Shown piece after piece: positions 8,803-17,365 of a stretch of DNA of 64,000 nt. The stretch covers positions 62,001 to 126,000 of the forward strand of contig CALUYD010000004.1 of NCBI GenBank assembly GCA_944324915.1, read 5' to 3'. Origin of the DNA: Candidatus Gastranaerophilales bacterium. Lineage in GTDB: Bacteria; Cyanobacteriota; Vampirovibrionia; Gastranaerophilales; Gastranaerophilaceae. The notes below the pieces were generated by a model. The model was given only the letters and a program-made list of their open reading frames with translations. It did no database searches and was not told the origin of the DNA. Made by a program: the position numbers and the translations under genes. Numbering within the stretch: position 1 is the stretch's first letter; the number at the start of each line of letters is the position of its first letter.

Positions 8803-9542
8803 TACAGAACGAAATCTTTTCCTAAATAAAACTCTTTTGCCACAGGATCAACAGCTACATCTGTACTTTTTCCCGAAATTTTAATTTTACCGTCAAAAAT
8901 AACATTAGCTCTATCAGTGATTGATAAAGTAGCTTTTGGGTTGTGATCAGTGATTAAAATTCCTATATTTTTTTCTTTTGCAAGTTTATAAATATTTTCT
9001 TTAATTTCACCTATTGCAATAGGGTCAATCCCTGTAAAAGGCTCATCCAGCAATATAAATGAAGGAGTAGCAGCAAGTGCACGAGCAATTTCAACCCTTC
9101 TTCTTTCACCGCCGGAAAGAGCTACTGATGGAGCTGTTCTTAATTTTGCAACACCAAATTCATTCAATAAACTTTCTAAAAGCTCATCTTTTTGTTCTTG
9201 ATTTAATTTTTCATTCATTTCAAGAACGAGCTTTAAATTATCTTCAACATTTAATTTTCTAAAAATTGAAGTTTCTTGAGGAAGATAACCAATACCTAAT
9301 TTAGCTCTTTCATTCATAGGCAATTGTGTAACATCAATAATATTTCCGTCATCTTCTTCAATTAGAACTTGACCTTTATTTGCTCTAACAAGACCTACAA
9401 CCATATAAAATGTTGTGGTTTTGCCTGCACCATTAGGACCTAAAAGCCCAACAACCTCACCTTTATTAACATCAAAAGATACATCGTTTACAACTGATCT
9501 ATCTCCATATATTTTAACAAGATTTTTAGCTATAATTCTCAT
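8802..9542 (-). CDS. lptB: LPS export ABC transporter ATP-binding protein LptB
   Basis: LptB is the ATPase that powers LPS extraction. Seen in its 246 residues: Walker A GPNGAGKTTTFY near residue 36, Q-loop YLPQETSIF near 90, ABC signature LSGGERRRVEIA near 143 and Walker B FILLDEPFTGIDP near 162. The family LptB tail is also present. It heads a four-gene minus-strand cluster. A TATAAT element at 9564-9569 gives a leader of about 15 bases containing GAGAG before the ATG. Confidence 0.93.
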   Translation of the reverse strand: MRIIAKNLVKIYGDRSVVNDVSFDVNKGEVVGLLGPNGAGKTTTFYMVVGLVRANKGQVLIEEDDGNIIDVTQLPMNERAKLGIGYLPQETSIFRKLNVEDNLKLVLEMNEKLNQEQKDELLESLLNEFGVAKLRTAPSVALSGGERRRVEIARALAATPSFILLDEPFTGIDPIAIGEIKENIYKLAKEKNIGILITDHNPKATLSITDRANVIFDGKIKISGKSTDVAVDPVAKEFYLGKDFVL

Positions 9543-9581
9543 ATTTTTCTCTCTTTTTATTCAATTATAATATAAAATGAA

Positions 9582-10451
9582 TTATTTTTTGACTTTTATT
9601 AAGAAATTACTTCCTTTTAAAATAAAATATTTTCTGTTGTTTTCTATTATTGCATAAGGTTTTTTGTCTTTATTTTTTTCATCAACTTCTAAAAATTCAA
9701 AATTAGGAATTTTAACGTATCTTCTTGCAATTTTTACATAAGGACAAGCCCAAGGATGAAGCGCTCTTAGGTGTCTGTATACATCTTCTTTTGATTTTGT
9801 TAAATCAATTATTACTTCTCTTTCGCTCAATTGAGGCTCATAGCTTGCAAATTCCTCATTTTGCTTAATTGGTTGGATTTGTTTTTTATCATACAAATCT
9901 AAAAAATCTTTAACCATTCCCTTGGCTAAACGAGTTGTTTTGTCTTTTAAGCTCTCGCCTGTTTCGTTTTCATCTATTACGATTGCTTCTTGTAAAATAA
10001 TATCGCCTCTATCAAATTTTTCATTCATAAAATGAATTGTAAGACCTGATACCTTTTGATTTAAATAAATTGACCAAAAATAAGGGTTAGCACCACGATT
10101 TTTAGGCAAAAGCGCAGGATGAAAATTAACACAAGGCAATAAATTCAAAATATCAGACCTGAATTTTTCGCCCCAAGAACCAACAATAATCATATCAGGA
10201 TTTAATCTTTGAATTTCATCATAAAATTTTTGGCTATTAACGCTTGTGCCTTTAATATCATATAATTTTTTAGATTTTATAATCGTATAATCTTTGCTTG
10301 GATTAAAAATATCTTTAAAAAACAACTCAAACTTTGAATAAAAGCGTCTATCGTTTCTAAAAACACCTAAAATTTGATGATTTGAGGCTTCTATTCCTTC
10401 AATTAAAGAATAGAGCATTTGACCGTATCCTACTAAAACAACTTTTGCCAT
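9582..10451 (-). CDS. Formyltransferase-family protein (Fmt/ArnA-N type)
   Basis: This 289-residue protein carries the formyl-transferase core NFHPALLPKNRGANPYFW near residue 108 (catalytic Asn and His) and FDRGDI near 147 (catalytic Asp). It is shorter than methionyl-tRNA formyltransferase and has a smaller C-terminal domain. It could therefore be Fmt or a sugar-amine N-formyltransferase of LPS synthesis. The adjacent lpt genes mildly favour the latter, but the strands and promoters do not prove co-function. The ATG lies 6 bases after TATAAT with no ribosome binding site. Confidence 0.7.
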   Translation of the reverse strand: MAKVVLVGYGQMLYSLIEGIEASNHQILGVFRNDRRFYSKFELFFKDIFNPSKDYTIIKSKKLYDIKGTSVNSQKFYDEIQRLNPDMIIVGSWGEKFRSDILNLLPCVNFHPALLPKNRGANPYFWSIYLNQKVSGLTIHFMNEKFDRGDIILQEAIVIDENETGESLKDKTTRLAKGMVKDFLDLYDKKQIQPIKQNEEFASYEPQLSEREVIIDLTKSKEDVYRHLRALHPWACPYVKIARRYVKIPNFEFLEVDEKNKDKKPYAIIENNRKYFILKGSNFLIKVKK

Positions 10452-10457
10452 ATAAAA

Positions 10458-10463
10458 ATTATA
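10458..10463 (-). promoter_or_regulatory. -10 element of the formyltransferase gene, leaderless start
   Basis: On the minus strand TATAAT is followed by 6 bases and the ATG at 10451. The same 64-base gap carries the divergent tRNA-Lys promoter. Confidence 0.55.
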
Positions 10464-10471
10464 TAATAAAT

Positions 10472-10500
10472 TTGATTTTAAGATAAGATTGTTCTATATT
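10472..10500 (+). promoter_or_regulatory. Promoter of tRNA-Lys
   Basis: TTGATT (10472-10477), 17-base spacer and TATATT (10495-10500). Expected transcription start is near 10507, a few bases before the mature tRNA at 10516. Confidence 0.6.
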
Positions 10501-10515
10501 AATTATACATGCCTT

Positions 10516-10588
<73 letters not shown>

Positions 10589-10593
10589 GATTT

Positions 10594-10617
10594 AAACTCC
10601 TCAAAAGAGGAGTTTTT
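10594..10617 (+). terminator. Rho-independent terminator after tRNA-Lys
   Basis: AAACTCCTC, loop AAAA, GAGGAGTTT and then TT: a 9-bp stem 5 bases after the tRNA end. Confidence 0.8.
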
Positions 10618-10667
10618 AAGTCGTTAATTCATTTATTTTTTTGATTTTTAAGATACCATATAAAAGT

Positions 10668-11909
10668 ATGAAAAAGATTTTTATTACCCTAGCCTTGATA
10701 TTTTTTACAAACCCCATTTTTGCAATTGAAGAAAATGCAAGCAAAATTTCTCTTGAAGAAGCAATAAATCTGGCTCTTAAGGGAAATATCGAACTACAAG
10801 AGCAAAGAAAAAACCTGGGAATTTCTGAATATAGCATTAAAAAAGCCAACGCTCTTAAAAATCCGCAACTGCAATCAAACCTTTTAATGGGACCTATTGC
10901 AAGAGGAAATTCAAGCCAAGTAGGGCTTATGTTACCTATTGAAATAGCAAAAAGAGGTGCAAGGAAAAAAGTTGCTCTATCAGAATTTGAATATACAGAT
11001 AACAAAATTAAAGACTACGAATTTAAACTAAAACTTAGAATTAGAACAGCTTATTTTGATTTATTAGTTGCAAAAACAGAATTAAAAATTTTAGAAGAAA
11101 GAAAAGAACTTTTAGAAGAACTTCTTGAAATAACAAAGCAAAAAAATGATGAAATTGACGCTCTTCAAGCAGACATGAAATTAGAAAAAATTCTTGTTCA
11201 AATCAACAGAGCAAAAGCAAATATAAGAACTGCGCAATATGATTTCAATAAAATATTAAATCTTGAAAACAATTTTCTTTTTTATGACACAAAAGAAGAA
11301 ACGGTCTTTAGTGCAGAATTTTTCACAAAACTAGAGCTTCCGCCTTATGAAAATTTAGAGCAAATCGCTCTTGAAAACAGATACGATATTAAAATGGCGC
11401 AAAATAAAATTACCCAAGCGAAAAATACGCTATCATCTGTTGCAAGACAAAGAATTCCTGATTTATATTTAGCAGGCGGTTATGCTTTTGCACATGACGG
11501 CACATCAGGAGCTTATGTTGGTGCAGGAATTGATATTCCATCACTATATCTTTATACTCCTGAGATTAAAAGCGCAAAACTAGAGCTTGATAAAACACAA
11601 CTTGAATATAATTCGATTGTTAATATAACCAAAAATATAATCCATACAAACCAAGATAAATTTATTATGGCTCAAGAAAACGTTGAGCATTACAAAAAAA
11701 TATTGGATAAATCTCAAAAAATATTAAATTTATCAAAACAACAATATAAAAAAGACAAATCAAATTTAGTTAATTTAATTGTCGTAGAACATTCGCACCA
11801 AGAGCTTTTAAAAGAATTTTTAGACACAATGAAAGAATACTATAATTCATATATTGCGCTAATTCAAGAATTAGGACTTGATAATCTCACTATTGATATT
11901 GATTTATAA
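10668..11909 (+). CDS. TolC/CzcC-family outer membrane efflux protein
   Basis: An outer membrane factor of about 413 residues, the exit duct of tripartite efflux or type I secretion systems. The signal peptide is KKIFITLALIFFTNPIFA at residues 2-19, which is why I take the ATG at 10668 and not the TTG at 10641. Two repeated long alpha-helical regions follow, as in TolC (LEEAINLALKGNIELQEQ near residue 27 and LEQIALENRYDIKMAQNK near 230). No periplasmic adaptor or pump gene is adjacent, so the substrate cannot be inferred. Confidence 0.85.
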   Translation: MKKIFITLALIFFTNPIFAIEENASKISLEEAINLALKGNIELQEQRKNLGISEYSIKKANALKNPQLQSNLLMGPIARGNSSQVGLMLPIEIAKRGARKKVALSEFEYTDNKIKDYEFKLKLRIRTAYFDLLVAKTELKILEERKELLEELLEITKQKNDEIDALQADMKLEKILVQINRAKANIRTAQYDFNKILNLENNFLFYDTKEETVFSAEFFTKLELPPYENLEQIALENRYDIKMAQNKITQAKNTLSSVARQRIPDLYLAGGYAFAHDGTSGAYVGAGIDIPSLYLYTPEIKSAKLELDKTQLEYNSIVNITKNIIHTNQDKFIMAQENVEHYKKILDKSQKILNLSKQQYKKDKSNLVNLIVVEHSHQELLKEFLDTMKEYYNSYIALIQELGLDNLTIDIDL

Positions 11910-11949
11910 TTTATAGGCAATTATTTTTATATTTCGGTTTTAAGACAAT

Positions 11950-12567
11950 ATGAAAATAATTAATCAAAATTTTTATTCTAAAACAAATTTTTGTTCAAAA
12001 GACCTTTATAGAGTTAATCTCAAAAAGGATAATCAACCCTTGCAAGTAAAAGCAATACAATTCGACCATTCGAAAGGTGATACAAGATTAATTTCACATC
12101 TTGCGTTTGATTGGATTGATACAGAATATATGAAAAATATTGTCGCAAATTATTCTTGCAGACATGAACAAGCTGTTGTAATTGGAATTGCAAGCGATAA
12201 AGAAGATTTATCCTCAAAAGATATAAAAAGTTTAGTTGCTTACAAAGACAACATAATAAAAGGCAGAAAAGAATGCGAAGTTCTATTTTTACAAGCATCA
12301 CCCGAAATTGCAAATAATCGAAAAAGCTCGATTAAAGGTGCAGGAATAATGGCTCTATATACAGTTGTAAAACATGCAAAAGCAAAAAAATGCAAAAAAG
12401 TAAATCTTATGAGCACAAATCACGGTTTTTATGAGCACATAGGTTTTAGCAAAGAGCCTCCAATAAGCCCGCTATATAGTACAAGAGGCTTTTATTTGGA
12501 TGAAAAAGATTATGATGCTTTTTTATCAAAAGTTGAAGAAGAATATAAATTTGATTGCAATGCTTAA
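11950..12567 (+). CDS. GNAT-like acetyltransferase-fold protein
   Basis: A 205-residue soluble protein. The C-terminal half resembles the GNAT acetyl-CoA-binding region (GAGIMALYTVVKHAKAKKC near residue 128, then FYEHIGF near 158), the usual late GNAT pattern. The N-terminal part is not recognisable. Substrate unknown. It stands alone between tolC-like and the YeiH remnant, converging with the latter after a one-base gap. The family call is moderate. Confidence 0.5.
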   Translation: MKIINQNFYSKTNFCSKDLYRVNLKKDNQPLQVKAIQFDHSKGDTRLISHLAFDWIDTEYMKNIVANYSCRHEQAVVIGIASDKEDLSSKDIKSLVAYKDNIIKGRKECEVLFLQASPEIANNRKSSIKGAGIMALYTVVKHAKAKKCKKVNLMSTNHGFYEHIGFSKEPPISPLYSTRGFYLDEKDYDAFLSKVEEEYKFDCNA

Positions 12568-12568
12568 A

Positions 12569-13136
12569 TTAAACTATATATTTTGCAACCACAGCACCAA
12601 AAACCACGAGCCAAACAAACATAATGCCTGCAAGTAAAATTGGTTTTAGTCCCAACCCTTTTATTTTTTCAAAATTTGTTTCAACGCCTAGCGCAAACAT
12701 TGCAACTGTAAGCAAAAATACGTCAAATTCTATTATGCCCATTTTTAGGGTTTTAGGAAGAATATTCAAAGAATTAAATCCGCACATAACTACAATATAA
12801 ATTCCAAAAACATCACTTGGAACAATATTAAGACCGGCTAAAACAGGATATAAAAACATAGAAATTGTCCTGTAAGCCTACTAAAAAGATTTACTGAAAA
12901 ATTATTCTAAAACCATATAAAAATAGCTAACCTCAAAAGCCTTTTAGCGCAAAAGTTACACCTTCTTTATAATCTTGAGGAATAAATTTATTAAAAACAT
13001 TTCCTACAATCATACCGATTATAATTGCAAATGTCAGCGAATTTAAATTAATTGATTGGCAAAAACCGCATTTACAGGTAAAATACGCAACAAGTGCAAA
13101 AATAGAACAAAATATGCTTCCTTTAATATATTTCAT
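12569..13136 (-). pseudogene. Decayed YeiH/UPF0324-family membrane transporter
   Basis: Two fragments in order match the ends of the roughly 330-residue YeiH family of ten-helix membrane proteins. The first is 13136-12933, 67 codons (SLTFAIIIGMIVGN near residue 33), after an AAGGAA ribosome binding site. The second is 12859-12569, 96 codons, ending in helices like FDVFLLTVAMFALGVET and KPILLAGIMFVWLVVFG. The middle of the family is absent. A second deletion within the 3' fragment joins FGIYIV directly to FNSLNILP. In-frame stops (TGA, TAG) occur between the fragments. A sequencing error alone cannot explain this, because several hundred bases are missing. Confidence 0.75.
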
Positions 13137-13187
13137 AAAAATTCCTTAAAAATTCCATTATGTTAATTTAAAGGAAACAAAATAAAA

Positions 13188-14150
13188 TTAAAACACTATT
13201 TCTTCGAGCTTAAATATGCGCTCTAACAATGATAATAAATTTCTCCAAATTACATAGCTGAAAAACAAAATAAATATATTTAAATATAATTTTAAATAAT
13301 CAGATATTTTTGGATTTTTTATTCCGATAATAAAAAGTCCTGTTGTCTTAGCGTATGTTCTTTTGCCTTTTAATTGTTTGATTACTTCATTATAATAAAT
13401 GTTAAATTCTTGCTCATTCATATATTTAAGGCATTTTTCCTTAAAATCAGGAATAGTTGGCGTATTAGAATAAAAAATTCTTCGATTTATTCTCTCTTGC
13501 GTCAAATCAAAATAATCATAAGTATATGTTTTAATAACTTTTACACACTTAAACTCTGATTTTATAAGATTATTTTTAATTGTTTTTTCATCATAATTGT
13601 AAATAAAATCATCTTCGTTATTTCGGATTTTTTCTTCAATCTCTTTGTAAAATTCAAAATTAGGCGTCTTTTTGGGATTTAAAAGTTTATGTATTCTAAA
13701 ATATTTTTCCCCCACAATAGGTTCATAAGCAAGCACCATTCCTCTATCTTTTAAAATACGATAAAATTCATCAAATACTTTTTGCTTATTTTTTAAATAC
13801 ATTATCGCAGAGCGAGAAAAAACCCTATCAACTAAAGCATTTTGCAATTTTGTTTCATCTATTGAGCGCTTTAAAACCTCAATTTTATATATAAGCCCTT
13901 TTTTAGCAACTAAATCATTGCAATATTTTACACATTCATCATCAACATCAAGAGCATATACTTTTCCGTCATCAATTTTATCTGCAAGTTTAAAAGCAAG
14001 CGTACCAAGCCCTGTACCACAATCCAACACTGTATGCGTTTTTTTGACATCTGATAAAATTATCAAAAAATCCATAACGTTTTCAATAAACGCACCGATA
14101 CTATAATTTTGGTACATTGAAGAAAGCCAAAATACCCAATTCTTTTCCAT
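13188..14150 (-). CDS. Class I SAM-dependent methyltransferase with a C-terminal membrane helix
   Basis: 320 residues. The SAM-binding motif I is VLDCGTGLGTLAFKLAD near residue 41, followed by the acidic motif VYALDVDDECV near 64 and RVFSRSAIMYLKNK near 109. A hydrophobic stretch near residues 285-303 (LNIFILFFSYVIW) suggests membrane association at the C-terminal end. The substrate is unknown. The ribosome binding site is AAAAGG, and a small zinc-ribbon gene lies just upstream on the same strand. Confidence 0.75.
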   Translation of the reverse strand: MEKNWVFWLSSMYQNYSIGAFIENVMDFLIILSDVKKTHTVLDCGTGLGTLAFKLADKIDDGKVYALDVDDECVKYCNDLVAKKGLIYKIEVLKRSIDETKLQNALVDRVFSRSAIMYLKNKQKVFDEFYRILKDRGMVLAYEPIVGEKYFRIHKLLNPKKTPNFEFYKEIEEKIRNNEDDFIYNYDEKTIKNNLIKSEFKCVKVIKTYTYDYFDLTQERINRRIFYSNTPTIPDFKEKCLKYMNEQEFNIYYNEVIKQLKGKRTYAKTTGLFIIGIKNPKISDYLKLYLNIFILFFSYVIWRNLLSLLERIFKLEEIVF

Positions 14151-14165
14151 TAAAGACCTTTTTGT

Positions 14166-14438
14166 TTATTGCTCTTGTTGGCGTTTTAAGAAACATTCCT
14201 TGCAAAATACTTCCTTGCCTTCAACGGGTTTAAAAGGAACTTTTGTTTGAACTCCGCATTGAGAGCAAGTTGCATCATACATTTTTCTTCTTGATTTACG
14301 TTTTCTTGCTTTTCTGCATTCTTGGCAACGTTTTGGAACATTTAATAAGCCTTTTTGTGCATAAAACTCTTGTTCACCCGCACTGAAAACAAATTCTTTC
14401 CCACAATCTTCACAAATCAGATTTTTGTCTTCGTACAT
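14166..14438 (-). CDS. Small double zinc-ribbon protein
   Basis: A 90-residue cytosolic protein with two treble-clef or ribbon-like metal sites. One is CEDCGKEF (residues 9-16) paired with CQECRKA (38-44). The other is CSQCG (58-62) paired with CKEC (79-82). A basic linker KARKRKSRRK joins them. Similar small zinc-ribbon proteins occur widely with no fixed function; nucleic acid or ribosome binding is possible from the charge. It has a strong AAGGAG ribosome binding site. Confidence 0.75.
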   Translation of the reverse strand: MYEDKNLICEDCGKEFVFSAGEQEFYAQKGLLNVPKRCQECRKARKRKSRRKMYDATCSQCGVQTKVPFKPVEGKEVFCKECFLKRQQEQ

Positions 14439-14561
14439 TTTTGGTCTCCTTTTATTTTACTTACACGACCACTTGAGCAAAAAATTTTTTAAATATAAAG
14501 AATTCAGCGCGCAAATAGTTTAATTATGGTTATTTTATACTTTTTTTAAAGGAATTGCAAA

Positions 14562-15935
14562 CTATTTCTTTAAAATTTCATAAATTTCATCAACCAAAGA
14601 TGGAGTTGTCAAAATAAGCATTGTTTCGTTTTTTTCCAACTCCCAATAGCAACACTGAATAGCGTTTTTAATTGAACCTTCCATAATAATTAAAGAAGGG
14701 TTTACATTAGCATATTTAAGCCTTAGCGCCATATCATCAAATCGATTAGCGCTAACATAAATTTTATTTTCAAAATAAGATATTGAATTAAAATTAGCGT
14801 CCCAAATCCAGCTTGTATCAACTCCATCTTGCTTTTCATCATTCAAACAAAAAACAACTTTGGTATTTTTATTTGCATAAAGCTCTCTTAAGGCTAAAGA
14901 CAATGATGTCGGATTTTTAATTGTTTTTATTTTAATTCTTTTATTTTTATAAGTTAAAATATCATCTCTGCCTTTTAATAAATTATATTCTTCAAAAGCA
15001 TCAGATATAACTTTGCGCTCAATTCCTAAATTAATTGCAACAGCAATAGCACCAAGTGCGTTATAAGCGCCTTCAATACCGCCAAAAGGCAATTTAAAGA
15101 CCATTTTATTGTCATTATAATACGCAGTTAAAAATGAATAATCGCTAAAAACTTTAACATCAGCACTCAAATCAAGTCTTGGTCTTTTAAAACCGCAAGC
15201 GCAACTGTATTCACCTATATGAGAATAATAATTTTTCTTATAATCCAATACACAAGCGCAATTAGGGCATTTAATCAAATCGTTTTTTTGTGCAAGATTT
15301 ATATTAGAATCCCCATATTCAACGTTATTAAAACCATAATAAAATTTAGTTCTTTTTTTATTCAAAATAGTATCATTTTTTATTTCATCAATTTGATAAA
15401 ACATAGGCTCATCCGCATTAATTATAAGATTTAACTTAGAATTAAGAGAAATTGCAGCTTGTATTCTTTCTTTTTTTTCTTCCAAAGAAGTAAAATCAGT
15501 TTGATTAACAAACAAATTACCCAACAAAAGATAATCGAATTTCATAGAATTAAAATATTGCTCAATATCAAATTCATTTAAAGCTATTGTATAGTAATCT
15601 TTTTGCCATTGAGAATCAAAAATATCAAAGCCATGTGCTAAATCAAGAACAATAGAGGTCAGTGGAGGATAAGTTTTTCCGTCTTTTGAAATGTTAGAAA
15701 TATATGTTTTATCATCACTTGATAAAATTTGATTTAAAAGGCTTGTTAATAAAGTTTTTCCGTTTGTTTGGCAAATTGCAATTTTTGCCAATTTAGCATA
15801 GCTTTGAAGTTTAGCTAAAACCTCGGGCATATTATTATCGACAATATAATCTAAGTTAAATTTATCTTCAAAATTTAACTTTTCTAATAGCTTATATAGT
15901 CGTCCTGACCATAGTATTGAGGTTTTAAAATCCAT
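14562..15935 (-). CDS. murT: MurT-like lipid II isoglutaminyl synthase, Mur-ligase subunit
   Basis: 457 residues with a Mur-ligase central domain and C-terminal DUF1727. It shows QTNGKTLLTSLLNQ near residue 74 (nucleotide binding). The four-cysteine insertion typical of MurT is CPNCACVLDY then CACGFKRP near 227-255. QDGVDTSWIWDANF near 368-381 contains the Asp that completes the GatD active site. With GatD it amidates D-glutamate of the peptidoglycan stem peptide. No gatD lies within the window. The ribosome binding site is AAGGA. Confidence 0.82.
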   Translation of the reverse strand: MDFKTSILWSGRLYKLLEKLNFEDKFNLDYIVDNNMPEVLAKLQSYAKLAKIAICQTNGKTLLTSLLNQILSSDDKTYISNISKDGKTYPPLTSIVLDLAHGFDIFDSQWQKDYYTIALNEFDIEQYFNSMKFDYLLLGNLFVNQTDFTSLEEKKERIQAAISLNSKLNLIINADEPMFYQIDEIKNDTILNKKRTKFYYGFNNVEYGDSNINLAQKNDLIKCPNCACVLDYKKNYYSHIGEYSCACGFKRPRLDLSADVKVFSDYSFLTAYYNDNKMVFKLPFGGIEGAYNALGAIAVAINLGIERKVISDAFEEYNLLKGRDDILTYKNKRIKIKTIKNPTSLSLALRELYANKNTKVVFCLNDEKQDGVDTSWIWDANFNSISYFENKIYVSANRFDDMALRLKYANVNPSLIIMEGSIKNAIQCCYWELEKNETMLILTTPSLVDEIYEILKK

Positions 15936-15989
15936 TTTTATCCTTAAAAATAATACAAGTTAGGTATAGAATTTTAATTTTACATATAT

Positions 15990-15995
15990 TATAAT
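15990..15995 (+). promoter_or_regulatory. -10 element, leaderless start of the 134-residue protein gene
   Basis: TATAAT followed by 6 bases and the ATG at 16002. No ribosome binding site and no clear -35. Confidence 0.5.
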
Positions 15996-16001
15996 ACATC
16001 A

Positions 16002-16406
16002 ATGCTCGATTTTATTTGCGTATTGTTAATATTTATTGAAATTATCTTTACAGTATTTTGCGTAAAGAAACTTCGTGAATTTGAAATCAAAATAGATGAA
16101 ATTCATGTAAAAATGCTTGATGGCGCAAGAAAAATTCTTGAAATTAATGATGAAATCAGAAACACAATCCAAAAAACCAATAAAATCATAAGAATTCTTG
16201 CAAATAAAAGATTACACCAAATCAGAAGAATTATAATGTATACCATAGATATTGTACAAGTGATTATATTAATCAAATCACTTAATATCTCAAAGGGCAA
16301 AAAAGCATTGAATTTAAGTATATTAAAGAAACTTGCATACGCAAAAATCATTCAACAAATTGTAAGAAAAATTCTTGATTTTACACAAAACTTATGTGCA
16401 ATTTAA
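16002..16406 (+). CDS. Small membrane protein with coiled coil, unknown
   Basis: 134 residues. An N-terminal helix FICVLLIFIEIIFTVFCV (residues 4-21) is followed by a charged, probably coiled-coil segment (about residues 25-65). A second hydrophobic stretch IIMYTIDIVQVIILI lies near 77-91. I do not recognise a family. The upstream neighbour murT is divergent. The next genes lead into RNase E/G. Confidence 0.6.
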   Translation: MLDFICVLLIFIEIIFTVFCVKKLREFEIKIDEIHVKMLDGARKILEINDEIRNTIQKTNKIIRILANKRLHQIRRIIMYTIDIVQVIILIKSLNISKGKKALNLSILKKLAYAKIIQQIVRKILDFTQNLCAI

Positions 16407-16461
16407 TGTTACATAATTTTAATTTTTAGCCCCCTAAAAACAAAAATGCTAAATTAAAAAT

Positions 16462-16686
16462 ATGGAAACATTTTTTCAAGATGAATTTATAAATTCAAAA
16501 ATTTTATCACGTCTTAAAAAAGAAATAAAACGTGAACAATTAAATTCGACTATTGCTGAGCTTAATTATTTAAACGAGCTTCAAAGTCATATAATTTCAA
16601 AGTGCGATTTAACGCCATCTCAAAATCAAGAACTAGAATTTATTAAAAAAGTAAACAATGCAAGAAGAAAAAATTTACAAGCATAG
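16462..16686 (+). CDS. Small helical protein, unknown
   Basis: 74 residues, predicted all-helical and charged, no membrane segment. Its start is 6 bases after the TGn-extended -10 box TGCTAAATT (16447-16455) with no ribosome binding site, so it looks leaderless. Its last 29 bases overlap the next gene, suggesting translational coupling to the DUF2344 protein. Confidence 0.55.
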   Translation: METFFQDEFINSKILSRLKKEIKREQLNSTIAELNYLNELQSHIISKCDLTPSQNQELEFIKKVNNARRKNLQA

Positions 16687-17347
16687 ATTAAAAATAACTA
16701 AAAATAAAGAGTTGTGTTTTATTTCCCACTTAGATTGGCAAAATCTGATTTTGAAAATTTTCAGACGCTGCGAATTAAAACTTGTATTATCTCAAGGTTT
16801 TAATAAGATGCCAAAAGTGTCTTATTCGCCTGCATTACCGATATTTTTAGAATCAGACTGCGAACTTGTTAATTTTCAAACATATACACCGCTTGAGAAA
16901 GATTTTATCGAAAAATTTGAAAAATATTCTCCAAAAGGAATAAAAGTAATTGAACTAAAAGAAATAAATGACGATACAGAAGAACCTAAATCCCTTGAAA
17001 ATTATATACAATGGGCGCAGTATGAAGCTAAATACGACTTTGAAAAAAATCATGTTTACAATTTAGAAAAATTAAGATATATTATAGAAAAGTGTTTATC
17101 TTCGGATGAATTATTAATCACGAAGAAAACTAAAAAAGGTATAGAAAAAACAATAAATTATCGAAATTCCCTAAAAGAATTTGAAATTAAGGATGACGGC
17201 ACGTTGATTTTTGTCTTAAAAGCAGGACAAAATGAACAAATCCCCTCGCTTCGTGCGGATGAATTTCTGAAAACTATTTTTGGCGAAAGCAATATTTTCA
17301 AAATAAAAAGGGTAAAATTTTTCGATACCGACTTGAGAGTTATTTAA
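16658..17347 (+). CDS. DUF2344 (TIGR03936) radical-SAM-linked protein
   Basis: 229 residues. The N-terminal pattern HRLKITKNKELCFISHLDW followed by LSQGFNKMPKVSYSPALP (near residues 48-65) is diagnostic of the DUF2344 family. That family is normally fused to, or next to, a B12-binding radical SAM protein and next to RNase E/G. Here RNase E/G follows after 18 bases, but no radical SAM partner is adjacent. Molecular function unknown. Confidence 0.85.
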   Translation: MQEEKIYKHRLKITKNKELCFISHLDWQNLILKIFRRCELKLVLSQGFNKMPKVSYSPALPIFLESDCELVNFQTYTPLEKDFIEKFEKYSPKGIKVIELKEINDDTEEPKSLENYIQWAQYEAKYDFEKNHVYNLEKLRYIIEKCLSSDELLITKKTKKGIEKTINYRNSLKEFEIKDDGTLIFVLKAGQNEQIPSLRADEFLKTIFGESNIFKIKRVKFFDTDLRVI

Positions 17348-17365
17348 GTTTAAAGGAATTTTACG

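Noticed and set aside
12860-12932. Frameshift by sequencing error splitting one YeiH gene
   Set aside because: Hundreds of bases of the family are missing in two places, which a single-base error cannot cause.
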